In this document: positions 23,699-31,670 of the stretch, piece by piece
Numbering within the stretch: the stretch's first letter is position 1
Layout of the letters: every line of letters begins with the position of its first letter
Assembly: GCA_913063265.1 (NCBI GenBank)
Contig: CAJXZG010000054.1
Location: 1 to 36,148 of the forward strand
From: an uncultured Prolixibacteraceae bacterium
Lineage (GTDB): Bacteria > Bacteroidota > Bacteroidia > Bacteroidales > Prolixibacteraceae
Length of the DNA: 36,148 nt
Direction: 5' to 3'
Made by a program: the position numbers and the translations under genes
Notes under the pieces: model-generated
What the model saw: only the letters and a program-made list of their open reading frames with translations
What the model was told of the DNA's origin: nothing
The model's database searches: none

Positions 23699-23729
23699 TT
23701 TGTTTTTTGGAATTTGAATTCTATCTTTG
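23699..23729 (+). promoter_or_regulatory. Full Bacteroidota promoter of the tRNA-Arg gene
   Basis: A -33 box TTTG (23699-23702), a 19-base spacer and a -7 box TATCTTTG (23722-23729) match the phylum consensus TTTG-N19-TAnnTTTG exactly. It lies 17 bases before the mature tRNA 5' end and is the clearest promoter in the window. Confidence 0.85.
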
Positions 23730-23746
23730 CGCCGCAAAATAAGGAT

Positions 23747-23823
23747 GCCTCGATAGCTCAGCTGGATAGAGCAACTGCCTTCTAAGCAGTAGGTCATGGG
23801 TTCGAATCCCGTTCGGGGTACCA
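23747..23823 (+). tRNA. tRNA-Arg (anticodon TCT)
   Basis: A complete cloverleaf: acceptor GCCTCGA (23747-23753) pairs with TCGGGGT (23813-23819) with two G-U pairs, D stem GCTC/GAGC, anticodon stem ACTGC (23774-23778) / GCAGT (23786-23790) with loop CTTCTAA and anticodon TCT at 23781-23783, T arm ATGGG-TTCGAAT-CCCGT, discriminator A and an encoded CCA at 23821-23823. Reads AGA (and AGG by wobble), codons frequent in this AT-rich genome. Confidence 0.97.
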
Positions 23824-23832
23824 ATAGATAAT

Positions 23833-23868
23833 AAGAGAGTTAGTAAATGTTCTATCTCTCTTTTTTAT
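23833..23868 (+). terminator. Intrinsic terminator of the tRNA gene
   Basis: AAGAGAG (23833-23839) pairs with CTCTCTT (23856-23862) around a 16-base loop, followed by a T run (TTTTATT). It starts 10 bases after the tRNA CCA. Confidence 0.75.
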
Positions 23869-24446
23869 TGTGTCATTACTAGATAGCCAGGATAGCTTGG
23901 AAACCTTTTTGAGATTCTGCAAATGAATTTTCTTCAACTCTTTTAAGATTAAATTAGTTCAGATTCCTGCTTGGCAACAAAATTAACTTGCTAGGAGTGA
24001 TTACATGCACATGTAGGCGCTTTCTAGCCTGAAAAGAACAATTAACGTAAAGCCAAAATCCTAGCCATGCCTGCACTTTAGGGTTTTAGGAATCATAATG
24101 ATAGGAAAATAAGCTAGGGGGGAGAGGAATGAGATTTACCAATAAAAGGAAGGGAGTTTTGCCAAATTCATGGAAATCTTACCACCTTTTTATTTGGCAG
24201 GTTAATGCTGTAATAATTGGTATTAGGATACTATATAAATTGGTGTTATTTTTTTTCTTGAAAATAATTTGGAAGAAGCCAAACTTTCCCTACACTATTT
24301 TACAACACGTGATAATACATGCCTTAAGTATAGAATTAATGCAAAATCCTTGAAGTACTCATTTGAAGATAGATTCCAAACAACGTTTTACAAATTGAAA
24401 TACCATTTACAACGCTGTGCTTCTATAGGTTTCAAACTGCGCCCAA
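23869..24446. other. Gene-poor stretch after tRNA-Arg
   Basis: About 580 bases with no recognisable gene. Short plus-strand frames exist (for example 24129-24353, preceded by a purine-rich GGGGGGAGAGG, and 24269-24523), but their translations are lysine/aromatic-rich low-information sequence without family resemblance, and the second runs into a better-supported minus-strand gene. No repeat of the tRNA 3' end was seen here, so there is no direct evidence of an integrated element despite the position beside a tRNA. Confidence 0.5.
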
Positions 24447-24770
24447 TCAATCTGTCTCTTCCTCCCCAACCGGTTCTTTACCTGTATAAATCTGCGCTAC
24501 ATTACCAGAATCATTATAATTAAAGTACACAGGTGTTTCGTTCCGTAGAACATCGAGTATCCCTTCCCAGTCATTTTTAAAATAATATATGTCAAATACA
24601 CTCTGTCCGGAACGTTTTCTGTTGTTTGGAAGAGTAGTACCGTCAGGCATAAACCATAGAATAGCTTTTCCGAAAGAACCATTTAAATTCATTAGTCGTT
24701 TTCCTGCATAATTCTTCGGAGACATAATATTGGTAAAATATGTATCGATTTTCCCGAAGTAAGTTGCCAT
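24447..24770 (-). CDS. Small hypothetical protein with a strong Shine-Dalgarno
   Basis: 107 residues, not recognised. The protein is soluble, with no signal peptide or membrane helix: TYFGKIDTYFTNIMSP near the start, a middle GKAILWFMPDGTTLPN, then VFDIYYFKNDWEGILDVLRN and VYFNYNDSGNVAQIYTG, ending in acidic EEETD. The mix of beta-like aromatic segments looks like a real folded protein. On the minus strand GGAGG sits 6 bases before the ATG (ATAGGAGGTTATTATG), a perfect Shine-Dalgarno, which its neighbours lack; this supports the start and hints at foreign origin. Neighbouring DNA is gene-poor and repeat-bearing. Confidence 0.65.
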   Translation of the reverse strand: MATYFGKIDTYFTNIMSPKNYAGKRLMNLNGSFGKAILWFMPDGTTLPNNRKRSGQSVFDIYYFKNDWEGILDVLRNETPVYFNYNDSGNVAQIYTGKEPVGEEETD

Positions 24771-24958
24771 AATAACCTCCTATTTTATTGTTTAATCAAA
24801 ATCAGGTAAATATTTCCTCAGCAGTCTTATATAAATCAGATTGTTTTGCTTTGAATGAGTTAGGATATGTTTATCAAAATAATTACCGCTTAGCTGATTT
24901 TGTAAAAGGTGGTATAATTATAGATTAAACAATGTCACAGAAAGAAATATAAAAGAAT

Positions 24959-25153
24959 GAAACTGTATCAAAAGTCTATTTAAAATTTTAGGAAATTACA
25001 AATTGACAGTAAGCATCCAGTTTTTTACCCCTAAATCCCCTGTAGGGGACTTAAGCCTCTCCGCCAGCTGGCGGAAGGTTTGGAGGGGTAAAACGAAAGC
25101 ATATTATAAACTGAAAGTTTCTTTTCTAAGGTATTCACTTTTGATACAGCCTC
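24959..25153. mobile_element. MITE-like element with terminal inverted repeats and internal palindromes
   Basis: GAAACTGTATCAAAAGT (24959-24975) and ACTTTTGATACAGCCTC (25137-25153) are inverted repeats matching at 15 of 17 positions; the inner 13 are identical. The ends resemble GAGGCTGT.TCAAAAG termini known from Bacteroidota insertion sequences. Inside, TTTTACCCCT (25023-25032) pairs with AGGGGTAAAA (25084-25093), enclosing the small hairpin TCCCCTGTAGGGGA (25036-25049) and the perfect 14-bp palindrome CCGCCAGCTGGCGG (25061-25074). There is no coding frame, and its right end lies 2 bases beyond the stop of the aldo/keto reductase gene. No clear target duplication was found, so mobility is inferred from the ends. 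Confidence 0.6.
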
Positions 25154-25155
25154 TT

Positions 25156-26175
25156 TTAGCTTAATATTTTAGTACTGTTTAAAATTGTTTCAATTTCTTC
25201 CAATTGGTCTTTGGATAATGGTCCATATTGCAAAGCTCCGGCATTTTCTTCTACTTGTTTTACTGTTTTAAAACCGGGAATAGGTATCGTTTTTGGACTT
25301 CTGGCCCAAAGCCATGCAATTGCTCCCTGAGTCAATGTACGACCATTACTTTGAAGAATGTCTTTTATCGCTTCAAGTTTTTTAAGCAATATTTTATCCG
25401 GTCCACCTTCTTCAAAAAAGATGTGTACATCGTCTCGTAATAAATGTCCGATAGAACGCACATCATCGGCCGGGAATTTTGTTTTCTTTTTAAATTTACC
25501 GGTTAAAACACCCATTGCCAGCGGGCAGCGGTTAATACTCGCCAGGTTCTTTTCTTCACAAAGTTTTAATATGTCCAGATTGCCTGAAAATATATTAAGA
25601 ACATGCTGGATTGCTGTGCAATTTTCACCTTCTTCAAAAAGTTCTGCCCTGTCAAGATAATCTGTACTCCAGCCATATGCCCTGATTTTACCTTCCTTTA
25701 CAAGCTCTTCCAGCGTTTCCCTTGTTTCCAGTGCATCATCTAAAGGATAGGTATTCAGGTGTAACTGGTATAAATCGATATAATCTGTTTCCAAACGCGA
25801 AAGACTGCCTTCCACTGCCTTTCTTAAATAGTCCGGTGATGCATCTCCTTCAAAACTATCTGCTTCTCTGCTGCCTTCTTTAAATGTCATTCCAAATTTT
25901 GTAGCTATTACAATTTTGTCACGTCTGCCTTTTATTATTTTAGCAATTATCTTTTCAGAATGCCCAGTGCCATAGATATCTGCTGTATCGAGGAAATTAA
26001 TCCCCATATCTATTCCTTTATCAAGTGCTTTAAACGAATCTTCGTCGTTTACTTTGCTCCAACCAAGTGGCATACCTTGCAACGAAAAGGGACCACCGAT
26101 TGCCCAGCATCCCAGCCCCATCGCACTAACTTCAATATTAGACCTGCCTAATCGTCTTGTAAATGTATTTTTCAT
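25156..26175 (-). CDS. Aldo/keto reductase
   Basis: NAD(P)H-dependent (beta/alpha)8-barrel reductase of the YajO/IolS-like group. 339 residues, the usual size. Catalytic tetrad visible: Asp63 and Tyr68 in FLDTADIYGTGHSE, Lys93 in ATKFG, His139 in LYQLHLN. NADP-binding parts: YGWSTD near the middle, NRCPLAMGVLTGKF, and IPIPGFKTVKQVEENAGAL near the C-terminus. Physiological substrate unknown. The gene stands alone, with 336 non-coding bases upstream and a MITE-like element at its 3' end. Confidence 0.93.
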   Translation of the reverse strand: MKNTFTRRLGRSNIEVSAMGLGCWAIGGPFSLQGMPLGWSKVNDEDSFKALDKGIDMGINFLDTADIYGTGHSEKIIAKIIKGRRDKIVIATKFGMTFKEGSREADSFEGDASPDYLRKAVEGSLSRLETDYIDLYQLHLNTYPLDDALETRETLEELVKEGKIRAYGWSTDYLDRAELFEEGENCTAIQHVLNIFSGNLDILKLCEEKNLASINRCPLAMGVLTGKFKKKTKFPADDVRSIGHLLRDDVHIFFEEGGPDKILLKKLEAIKDILQSNGRTLTQGAIAWLWARSPKTIPIPGFKTVKQVEENAGALQYGPLSKDQLEEIETILNSTKILS

Positions 26176-26511
26176 AGCAGCTATTTTTTTGGTTTAATAT
26201 ACAAGTTACAAAATAACGCATTGAAAGTCAATGGCTTATTATTATGTTAAGTATTGAAAACCACTGCAATTAGCAATCCTGAAAGAAACTGTACTATCAA
26301 ATAATTTTTGGAATAGTTTTTCTTCTGTTATTTTATTTTGAACACCAATTCTAAAGTTATGTATAAAAAATAACTCTTGGTAAAGAATCACTTACCCTTT
26401 AAAAACAAACAAGTATATATTATTTCATAAATAATTTAATAAAATACTTTGCAATAATCTTGACTGATTAAAATCCAAAGAAGATGAAAGGAGTTGATTT
26501 TTAATTATTAT
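26176..26511. other. Intergenic region, nothing recognised
   Basis: 336 AT-rich bases between two minus-strand genes. Only a short AT-only palindrome (ATTATTT-CAT-AAATAAT, 26419-26435) was seen. It presumably contains the promoter of the aldo/keto reductase, but no TAnnTTTG box stood out close to that start. Confidence 0.4.
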
Positions 26512-26874
26512 CTATTTACTTCTTTTTTTGACGACATAAACGTTGTAATAATAATAATTAAGAAGCATCAATCCGACTATTAGAAAGGGTGCACTTAATT
26601 GCAACCAACTTTCAAATTGCCCGTACTCTCCCGGCAGAAACAAAAAAACTACTGAGACAAGAATAAGGAGTATTGCTCCAAACCGATTATTAATCCATGT
26701 AATTATCATAAGAATGGCCGGTACAACAAATATGTATAAATCCGTGTTAAAATCAGATTCAAGAACATCTATGCTGCGGTTGTCAAAGACCAATGCAAAG
26801 AAAATTATTAGCTGTATTGCCGCCAAAAATGTTCCAATAAATAAAGCAAACCTGCGAACTGATTTTAATTTCAT
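26512..26874 (-). CDS. Small membrane protein of unknown function
   Basis: 120 residues with about four hydrophobic helices: FALFIGTFLAAIQLIIFFALVF, DLYIFVVPAILMIITWI, FGAILLILVSVVFLFLP and LQLSAPFLIVGLMLLNYYYY, ending in a basic tail VVKKRSK. No family recognised. The basic N-terminus MKLKSVRR and the tail suggest both ends in the cytoplasm. It is followed by no close partner; the next minus-strand gene upstream is the small secreted protein at 26982. Confidence 0.7.
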   Translation of the reverse strand: MKLKSVRRFALFIGTFLAAIQLIIFFALVFDNRSIDVLESDFNTDLYIFVVPAILMIITWINNRFGAILLILVSVVFLFLPGEYGQFESWLQLSAPFLIVGLMLLNYYYYNVYVVKKRSK

Positions 26875-26981
26875 TTTATTACTTTCACTTTAAACAAATG
26901 ATTTTAAAAAATTAGGAATGATAAATGCATCTATGATTGATCAAAAATATCAGAAATGCGCTATACATATTACTCTAAATT

Positions 26982-27419
26982 CTATAAATCAGCCAATGAA
27001 TCGTCAAAACCCCAAATTCTTTTAACAAGAATTTCTTTATTTGAGTTTATCACTATTTTAAATTTTATCCTGTAAAATGCAATAGGCTCGCATTCACATT
27101 CAATTAAATTGGCACAGTTAAAAGTTTGTGTATAAATTTTGCCATCAACGCTATTTATGTAATCGTCAATTACGACTATATCCCAGGTATAAATATTTCC
27201 TGAATAATCTTTATACTCTCCAATAAATTTAACCTGGTAACTTGAATTCTTTGTTTCAGCAATCATAGTTTCTGTTCCAAATAATAAATCATTGTTTACA
27301 TCCAAAAATCCTTGAAAATCCCATGTTTCTCTCGTAACATTATTATTCTGTGCAATAGAACTTACATATGTAAAAAACAGAAATACAGTGAAAATAGAAA
27401 TGGTTTTAATATTTTTCAT
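26982..27419 (-). CDS. Small exported protein of unknown function
   Basis: 145 residues with a typical signal peptide ending SSIA-QNNN (cleavage after about residue 23). The mature part looks beta-rich: TWDFQGFLDVNNDLLFG, SYQVKFIGEYKDYSGNIYTWDIVVID, then a Cys-rich FNCANLIECECEPIAFYRIKF with four cysteines, ending RIWGFDDSLADL. Not recognised; probably periplasmic or surface. It lies just downstream of the remnant at 27437-27603 on the same strand. Confidence 0.7.
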   Translation of the reverse strand: MKNIKTISIFTVFLFFTYVSSIAQNNNVTRETWDFQGFLDVNNDLLFGTETMIAETKNSSYQVKFIGEYKDYSGNIYTWDIVVIDDYINSVDGKIYTQTFNCANLIECECEPIAFYRIKFKIVINSNKEILVKRIWGFDDSLADL

Positions 27420-27436
27420 AACTGTAATTTTTTTAG

Positions 27437-27603
27437 TTAAAATGTATATCCCAATCCAATCAAAGGAAGTATAAAATTCTTGGGAGAATCAATGCCTGAA
27501 AAGTCTCCATTGAATCTGTGACAATAGTACCTGACGAAACCGGTTTACCGGCTAAAGTGAATACTTGAGGGATAATCAATATGAAAACTAATTGTTTTTT
27601 CAT
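27437..27603 (-). pseudogene. Short remnant of an exported, possibly outer-membrane, protein gene
   Basis: On the minus strand an ATG at 27603 opens MKKQLVFILIIPQVFTLAG, which looks like a signal peptide, and runs 47 codons to TGA at 27460. In another frame the end reads DSPKNFILPLIGLGYTF and stops at 27437; a C-terminal aromatic residue after an alternating pattern is typical of outer-membrane beta-barrels. The two pieces in different frames suggest a gene reduced by an internal deletion plus a frameshift. Confidence 0.35.
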
Positions 27604-28234
27604 AGGATAATCTCTGGTTTTTTACAATTACGAATTTTACGTAATAATGGTTTGGTTTTTTACATACTAAAAAATAAACATTGAGAACAGTGTACCTGAA
27701 TAAATTGGTTCCATTTGTCTATTTTTGGTTACTATGTTTCCCGTATTTGGACAAGAGGATATTATTCAATTGTTTGATAATCAATACATAGAAATAATGG
27801 CTTCACATTTGTTTGTCAGATTTTAACGGGGAAAGTAACTTCTGTATAAGATTGGTTTTATAAAGGGGTTTGTAAATCATCAATCATATCTTCAAAAAGC
27901 GTCCACAGTTCTTTCCCCTTCCTTTTTTATAAAGCAATTTTGAATCGTATTCCTAAAAAAAATCTGATACCCGGATCGCAATTAAGTTTAAATGATAAAA
28001 ACTCATAATTAAAGAAACAGTAAACTACCAATTTTTTAAATTAAGGGTTTGAGATTTGAAGAATACAGGCATTTACAAATTTTATTTTACATATTGTTTC
28101 AAATACAGAGTAGATGAACTTTTATTCTTTTGTTGTTGTTTTACTTAATAAATTCCTAATGAATAGATGTGATATTATAAACCAAAGTTTGGTTAAATCC
28201 AATTGATAACCATTGGTTCATAAAATTTACAACT
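27604..28234. other. Intergenic region with a possible beta-barrel gene trace and palindromes
   Basis: About 630 bases without an intact gene. On the minus strand, 28040-27927 reads 37 codons ending LNCDPGIRFFLGIRFKIAL, resembling the last strands of an outer-membrane beta-barrel, with no start and a stop just upstream: perhaps another decayed gene (weak). Directly ahead of the plus-strand gene are two palindromes, at 28180-28194 and 28208-28218, described separately. Confidence 0.35.
28180..28218. promoter_or_regulatory. Paired AACCA-TGGTT palindromes, possible operator
   Basis: AACCAAAGTTTGGTT (28180-28194) and AACCATTGGTT (28208-28218) are perfect palindromes around one central base, with the same half-site AACCA, 13 bases apart, the second ending 16 bases before the ATG at 28235. 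Such paired sites often bind a dimeric regulator; none is identified here. Confidence 0.35.
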
Positions 28235-29803
28235 ATGAAAACAACAACTCATTTCCTGTTTATTTCGTTTTTAGTACTTAGTTGTTTAACAAGCCTGCAA
28301 GCAAAAGAACCTGTTTTTTCTTTTGAAGAAAAAGATAAAAACAGGGTACAAAACAATATTCCGGGAGATGTTCCTTCCAGGGAGTTTGTTTCCTTTAAAC
28401 TATACGGATTTGACCAATTTGAAAATAAATATGTTTTAAATGTATCCGGAAGTTTTGGAAATTTAAGTGCAGAGAATTTATACGTTGACACACTTCATTA
28501 TCATAATGCATTCGGGGGAATTTATTATAACGAATATATTGCCCACCATCAGGATAATTTGGGGAGAGATACTATGATTTCATGGACTAACAATGAAGGA
28601 GGCTCACCAAACTATGCAGTTAAGAAAAGATTATCTATGAAGTATTATAAAGACTCAGGAAGACTTTTGGGAAGATATACCGATGTTTTAGGTTTTACGG
28701 ATCTGGGTATAGCAACCAGCGAAGAATGGACAATTGATACAATGGGAAATACAACTTCTTTTGTAACACAGAATTTTGATCCTTCTTCTGGTGTTCGTAT
28801 TAATTACGCGGTTGATTCCGTTCAGATTACATATAATTTGACGGGAAATATTGCCCGGCAAAAATTTTTAACATTCGATTCTTTTCAGGATCGAATAATT
28901 TCTACAGAAAACCGAATTTATGACTGGAATGGAGATACGCTGACTTCTGTGGTCGTTAATGCTTTAAATGAAGATGGTTCAACCGATTTCCCAAAATACA
29001 AAATTGATAATATATCTGAGATACAAGTACCACATCCATTTGAAGTTTTGCATAAATCAATTTTCGGGACTGAACCGTGGTCGGATGCTTCTTCGCACAG
29101 GAGATCAAAATATGAAAATGACAAATGGGAACCTGAATATATTCAGGATAAAATTACCTTCGGAGAATATACAATTACGACAAATCGGTGGAATGGTAAT
29201 GATTATGAGCCCTGGAAAAGAACCAGAGAGAGTAACTTTCATCAAGGTTTATATGAAAGAATGGAATTTATTCTTCCCAGAGCAGATATAGAATCATACT
29301 ATAAAGATTACGCGGAAGAAACTTATTCTATTGATGACGACAGATGGATACCTTATTTTGAAACCAGAAACACATTCTCTCTCAGCCTTAATTTTGGACT
29401 TGAAACCGATACTAAAAGTGCAACAGCAGGAGATAGTGTTTTAGTGTTGATTAAACAAACATATGACCCGGGATCCGGTGAATGGCTGAATAACTTTAAG
29501 CAGGAATTTGTTTTCAGGAACCTGGCTACAAGCGTGGATAGTGAGAAGGATTTGAAAAACAATATTACAGTTTTCCCAAATCCAAACAATGGATTTTTAA
29601 ATGTGAGAATAAACAATGCAGAAGCATTATCCAAAATAAGTATTGTGAACTCCCTTGGTCAATCTGTTTATACAACTCTGTTTGATAATTTTTCAGGAAA
29701 TCAATTGTATAAAGCAAATTTGAAGCATTTGGATAAGGGAATATATTTCGTACAGATATATTCCGGCAATAATATGATTACCAAAAAACTTATTCTTCAA
29801 TAA
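28235..29803 (+). CDS. Secreted protein with type IX secretion C-terminal sorting domain
   Basis: 522 residues. Signal peptide MKTTTHFLFISFLVLSCLTS with probable cleavage after LQA (about residue 23). The body (about 60-430) is rich in Tyr, Asp and Trp with repeating beta-type segments (e.g. TEEW-like SEEWTIDTMGNTTSF, NGNDYEPWKRTRES) resembling the repeats in Bacteroidota surface proteins; no enzyme motif seen. From about 437 the T9SS type A sorting domain: ITVFPNPNNGFLNVRI, SKISIVNSLGQSVY, LDKGIYFVQIYS and the basic end ITKKLILQ. The protein should be exported by Sec, then moved across the outer membrane by the Por system and attached to the surface or released. Confidence 0.88.
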   Translation: MKTTTHFLFISFLVLSCLTSLQAKEPVFSFEEKDKNRVQNNIPGDVPSREFVSFKLYGFDQFENKYVLNVSGSFGNLSAENLYVDTLHYHNAFGGIYYNEYIAHHQDNLGRDTMISWTNNEGGSPNYAVKKRLSMKYYKDSGRLLGRYTDVLGFTDLGIATSEEWTIDTMGNTTSFVTQNFDPSSGVRINYAVDSVQITYNLTGNIARQKFLTFDSFQDRIISTENRIYDWNGDTLTSVVVNALNEDGSTDFPKYKIDNISEIQVPHPFEVLHKSIFGTEPWSDASSHRRSKYENDKWEPEYIQDKITFGEYTITTNRWNGNDYEPWKRTRESNFHQGLYERMEFILPRADIESYYKDYAEETYSIDDDRWIPYFETRNTFSLSLNFGLETDTKSATAGDSVLVLIKQTYDPGSGEWLNNFKQEFVFRNLATSVDSEKDLKNNITVFPNPNNGFLNVRINNAEALSKISIVNSLGQSVYTTLFDNFSGNQLYKANLKHLDKGIYFVQIYSGNNMITKKLILQ

Positions 29804-30004
29804 AATTGTAAGGAAAATTTGAAACATTTGGCACCTTCTTTTTAAGTAGTTTTCGGAAAATTAGGTTCAATAATGAAATAATACGCTTATGTTATTTAAG
29901 TACATTATTAATTCCTTTATTGAGTTTTATTCAATTATTTCGTAACTTTTACTTACCCTTTCTTTGTGACAGCCAGTATTTTATAATTCCAAAAATTAAC
30001 TATC

Positions 30005-30592
30005 ATGAGCAAAAAAGATTTTGATGTCAATGGTCCTGATTTAATGAAACTGGCCTGGCTTTTAAGTAATGGGCAAATTATGATGCTGACCTGTACAAAC
30101 AAAGAAAAAACTGTAAACGGTATTGTAACTTTAGGTTGGTGTAATCCAACCTCCTTTGAACCATTTCTAATTACAGCCTCAATCGGAAACGGAGGCAAAG
30201 AAACAGGAGAAAGAGCATACAGATACTGCTATTCCCTGATAAATGAAACCAAAGAGTTTGGAATAAATGTTCCAACTCCTGATTTGACAGAATCGGTTAT
30301 TAAAACAGGAACAACCCACAGTGATGAAGTGGATAAATTTATTGAGGCAGAGTTAACAAAATTAACTCCTAAAATTATTTCTTCCTTTCTAATTGAAGAG
30401 TGTTATCTGAATGTTGAATGTAAAGTAATTGATCAATATGTGACGGGAGATCATACCTCTTTTGTGGCAGAGCCGGTGCATGTGCACATCAATGACGATT
30501 TGATCGTACAGGGACAATTTTCTGAAAAATACCACAATAAGAATAATCAGTTGCATATGTGTGATTTTATTACCATGTGGAAAATGTGGTAA
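30005..30592 (+). CDS. Flavin reductase-like protein (FMN-binding split barrel)
   Basis: 195 residues. Pattern of the flavin-reductase/DIM6-NTAB family: GQIMMLTCTNKEKTVNGIVTLGWCNPTSFEPFLITASIG, then SLINETKEFGINVPTPDL, SVIKTGTTHSDEVDKF, and the final HVHINDDLIVQG strand. Such proteins bind FMN as dimers; roles range from NAD(P)H:flavin oxidoreductase to unknown. No partner oxygenase gene lies nearby, so the role is open. A 10-bp hairpin follows the stop. Confidence 0.85.
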   Translation: MSKKDFDVNGPDLMKLAWLLSNGQIMMLTCTNKEKTVNGIVTLGWCNPTSFEPFLITASIGNGGKETGERAYRYCYSLINETKEFGINVPTPDLTESVIKTGTTHSDEVDKFIEAELTKLTPKIISSFLIEECYLNVECKVIDQYVTGDHTSFVAEPVHVHINDDLIVQGQFSEKYHNKNNQLHMCDFITMWKMW

Positions 30593-30607
30593 TACAATTA
30601 TTTTATA

Positions 30608-30641
30608 CAGGCAGAATAAAACTAACTGTACATTCTGCCTG
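30608..30641 (+). terminator. Hairpin after the flavin reductase gene
   Basis: CAGGCAGAAT (30608-30617) pairs perfectly with ATTCTGCCTG (30632-30641) around a 14-base loop, 16 bases after the stop. There is no clear T run after it, so it is either a weak terminator or a stabilising 3' stem. Confidence 0.5.
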
Positions 30642-30681
30642 ACCTGGTTTCGGAATTCAAGGATTGTTTAAAAACTAAAAT

Positions 30682-31296
30682 ATGGATATAATATTAACTG
30701 CCATTGGAACTTTTGTTGAATTAGTTCAGGCAGCAACGAACTGGTATAACAAAATCGGTGAGAATAGAGAAAAGAGAGCTGCTAATGTATTGCTGTCAAC
30801 AGGTATAATAGTTGCAGGGATTAGGGGATTAGATAATTCCATTCAAAAACTTTTTGGATATATCAGCCTGGGAGTCGATGAAATAAAACAAGAGCATCGG
30901 GAGATTCTTATCACACAAATTAATGAATTTGCTCGAGAAAATATTATTCATAAAAGAATTAAAATTAATATAGAACTGCTTAAAAATCTCAATCTGAAGG
31001 AAATTGAAAATTCAGGAGAATTAATAAACAAAATAATAAAATGTGCCAATGAAATTATATCAGTTCTTGTTGCAGGTTCATCACCTTTTGAAAGTAAAGA
31101 ACAACTCAATGATTTCCTGAAGATAATAAGAGAAAAGAAAGGATTTGAGGAGAGAGAAAGATTAAACCGGATTTGTGATGATATTTTATCGCTTTACGAC
31201 CAGCAAATTATTGCTGAAGCAGAAAATGCTTTTGCCGGTTTAAGTGCAATGGTTTTAAATAAATACCCAAATATTCCATATCCAACGTGGATATAA
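30682..31296 (+). CDS. Helical protein of unknown function
   Basis: 204 residues, not recognised. Mostly alpha-helical and charged. The N-terminal helix MDIILTAIGTFVELVQAA is amphipathic-hydrophobic and a second hydrophobic stretch is VLLSTGIIVAGIRGL; later come IQKLFGYISLGVDEIKQEH and long Glu/Lys/Ile-rich helices (about 85-190). It ends with a Pro-rich tail YPNIPYPTWI. The first 55 residues could bind a membrane. Start ATG 30682 without a Shine-Dalgarno. It is separated by 185 bases from the next gene, so membership in that operon is unproven. Confidence 0.65.
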   Translation: MDIILTAIGTFVELVQAATNWYNKIGENREKRAANVLLSTGIIVAGIRGLDNSIQKLFGYISLGVDEIKQEHREILITQINEFARENIIHKRIKINIELLKNLNLKEIENSGELINKIIKCANEIISVLVAGSSPFESKEQLNDFLKIIREKKGFEERERLNRICDDILSLYDQQIIAEAENAFAGLSAMVLNKYPNIPYPTWI

Positions 31297-31481
31297 ACCA
31301 AGGTACAACAAATAAATCCATATGTTAATTACAATTAAGGATTTAAAATTTATTGAGTATTTATGTTTGAATCCTTTTTTAATTGTGTTTACAGATGAAC
31401 TGAAGAAAATCTTCCAAATTACTATAATATATTTTTCGTATCTTTTAATCTGAAATAAGCATTTCAGTAAAAGATTGAATA

Positions 31482-31670
31482 TTGAAAGTCAGAAAAACCG
31501 AAATATTAATCTCGGCAATTTTATCCATTTTGATTTGGATATATTTTGCGGTTTATTCAAAAAAACTTGATGGAAGTGAAACCATTTTTGTAACGGGTGT
31601 AATATTGTTATTGGTTTTTAGCATAGGGCAAATCATTAGAAAAACAAAGAAAGAAGATGACAAAAAATAG
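31482..31670 (+). CDS. Small two-helix membrane protein
   Basis: 62 residues from a TTG start (no ATG occurs in the frame and a stop lies just upstream). Two hydrophobic segments, ILISAILSILIWIYFAVYS and IFVTGVILLLVFSIGQII, separated by a short KKLDGSE loop, with a very basic/acidic tail RKTKKEDDKK. Its last 14 bases overlap the start of the next gene (31657), which suggests translational coupling. No family recognised. Confidence 0.6.
   Translation: MKVRKTEILISAILSILIWIYFAVYSKKLDGSETIFVTGVILLLVFSIGQIIRKTKKEDDKK

Noticed and set aside
24129..24353. Plus-strand frame of 74 codons with a purine-rich stretch before the ATG
   Set aside because: The translation is low-information and basic/aromatic, without family resemblance, and another equally poor frame overlaps it; the GGGGGGAGAGG upstream alone is not enough.
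23747..24446. Possible integrated element using tRNA-Arg as attachment site
   Set aside because: No integrase gene and no repeat of the tRNA 3' end were seen downstream in the window.
24269..24523. Plus-strand frame of 84 codons
   Set aside because: It overlaps the better supported minus-strand gene at 24447-24770 and has no recognisable features.
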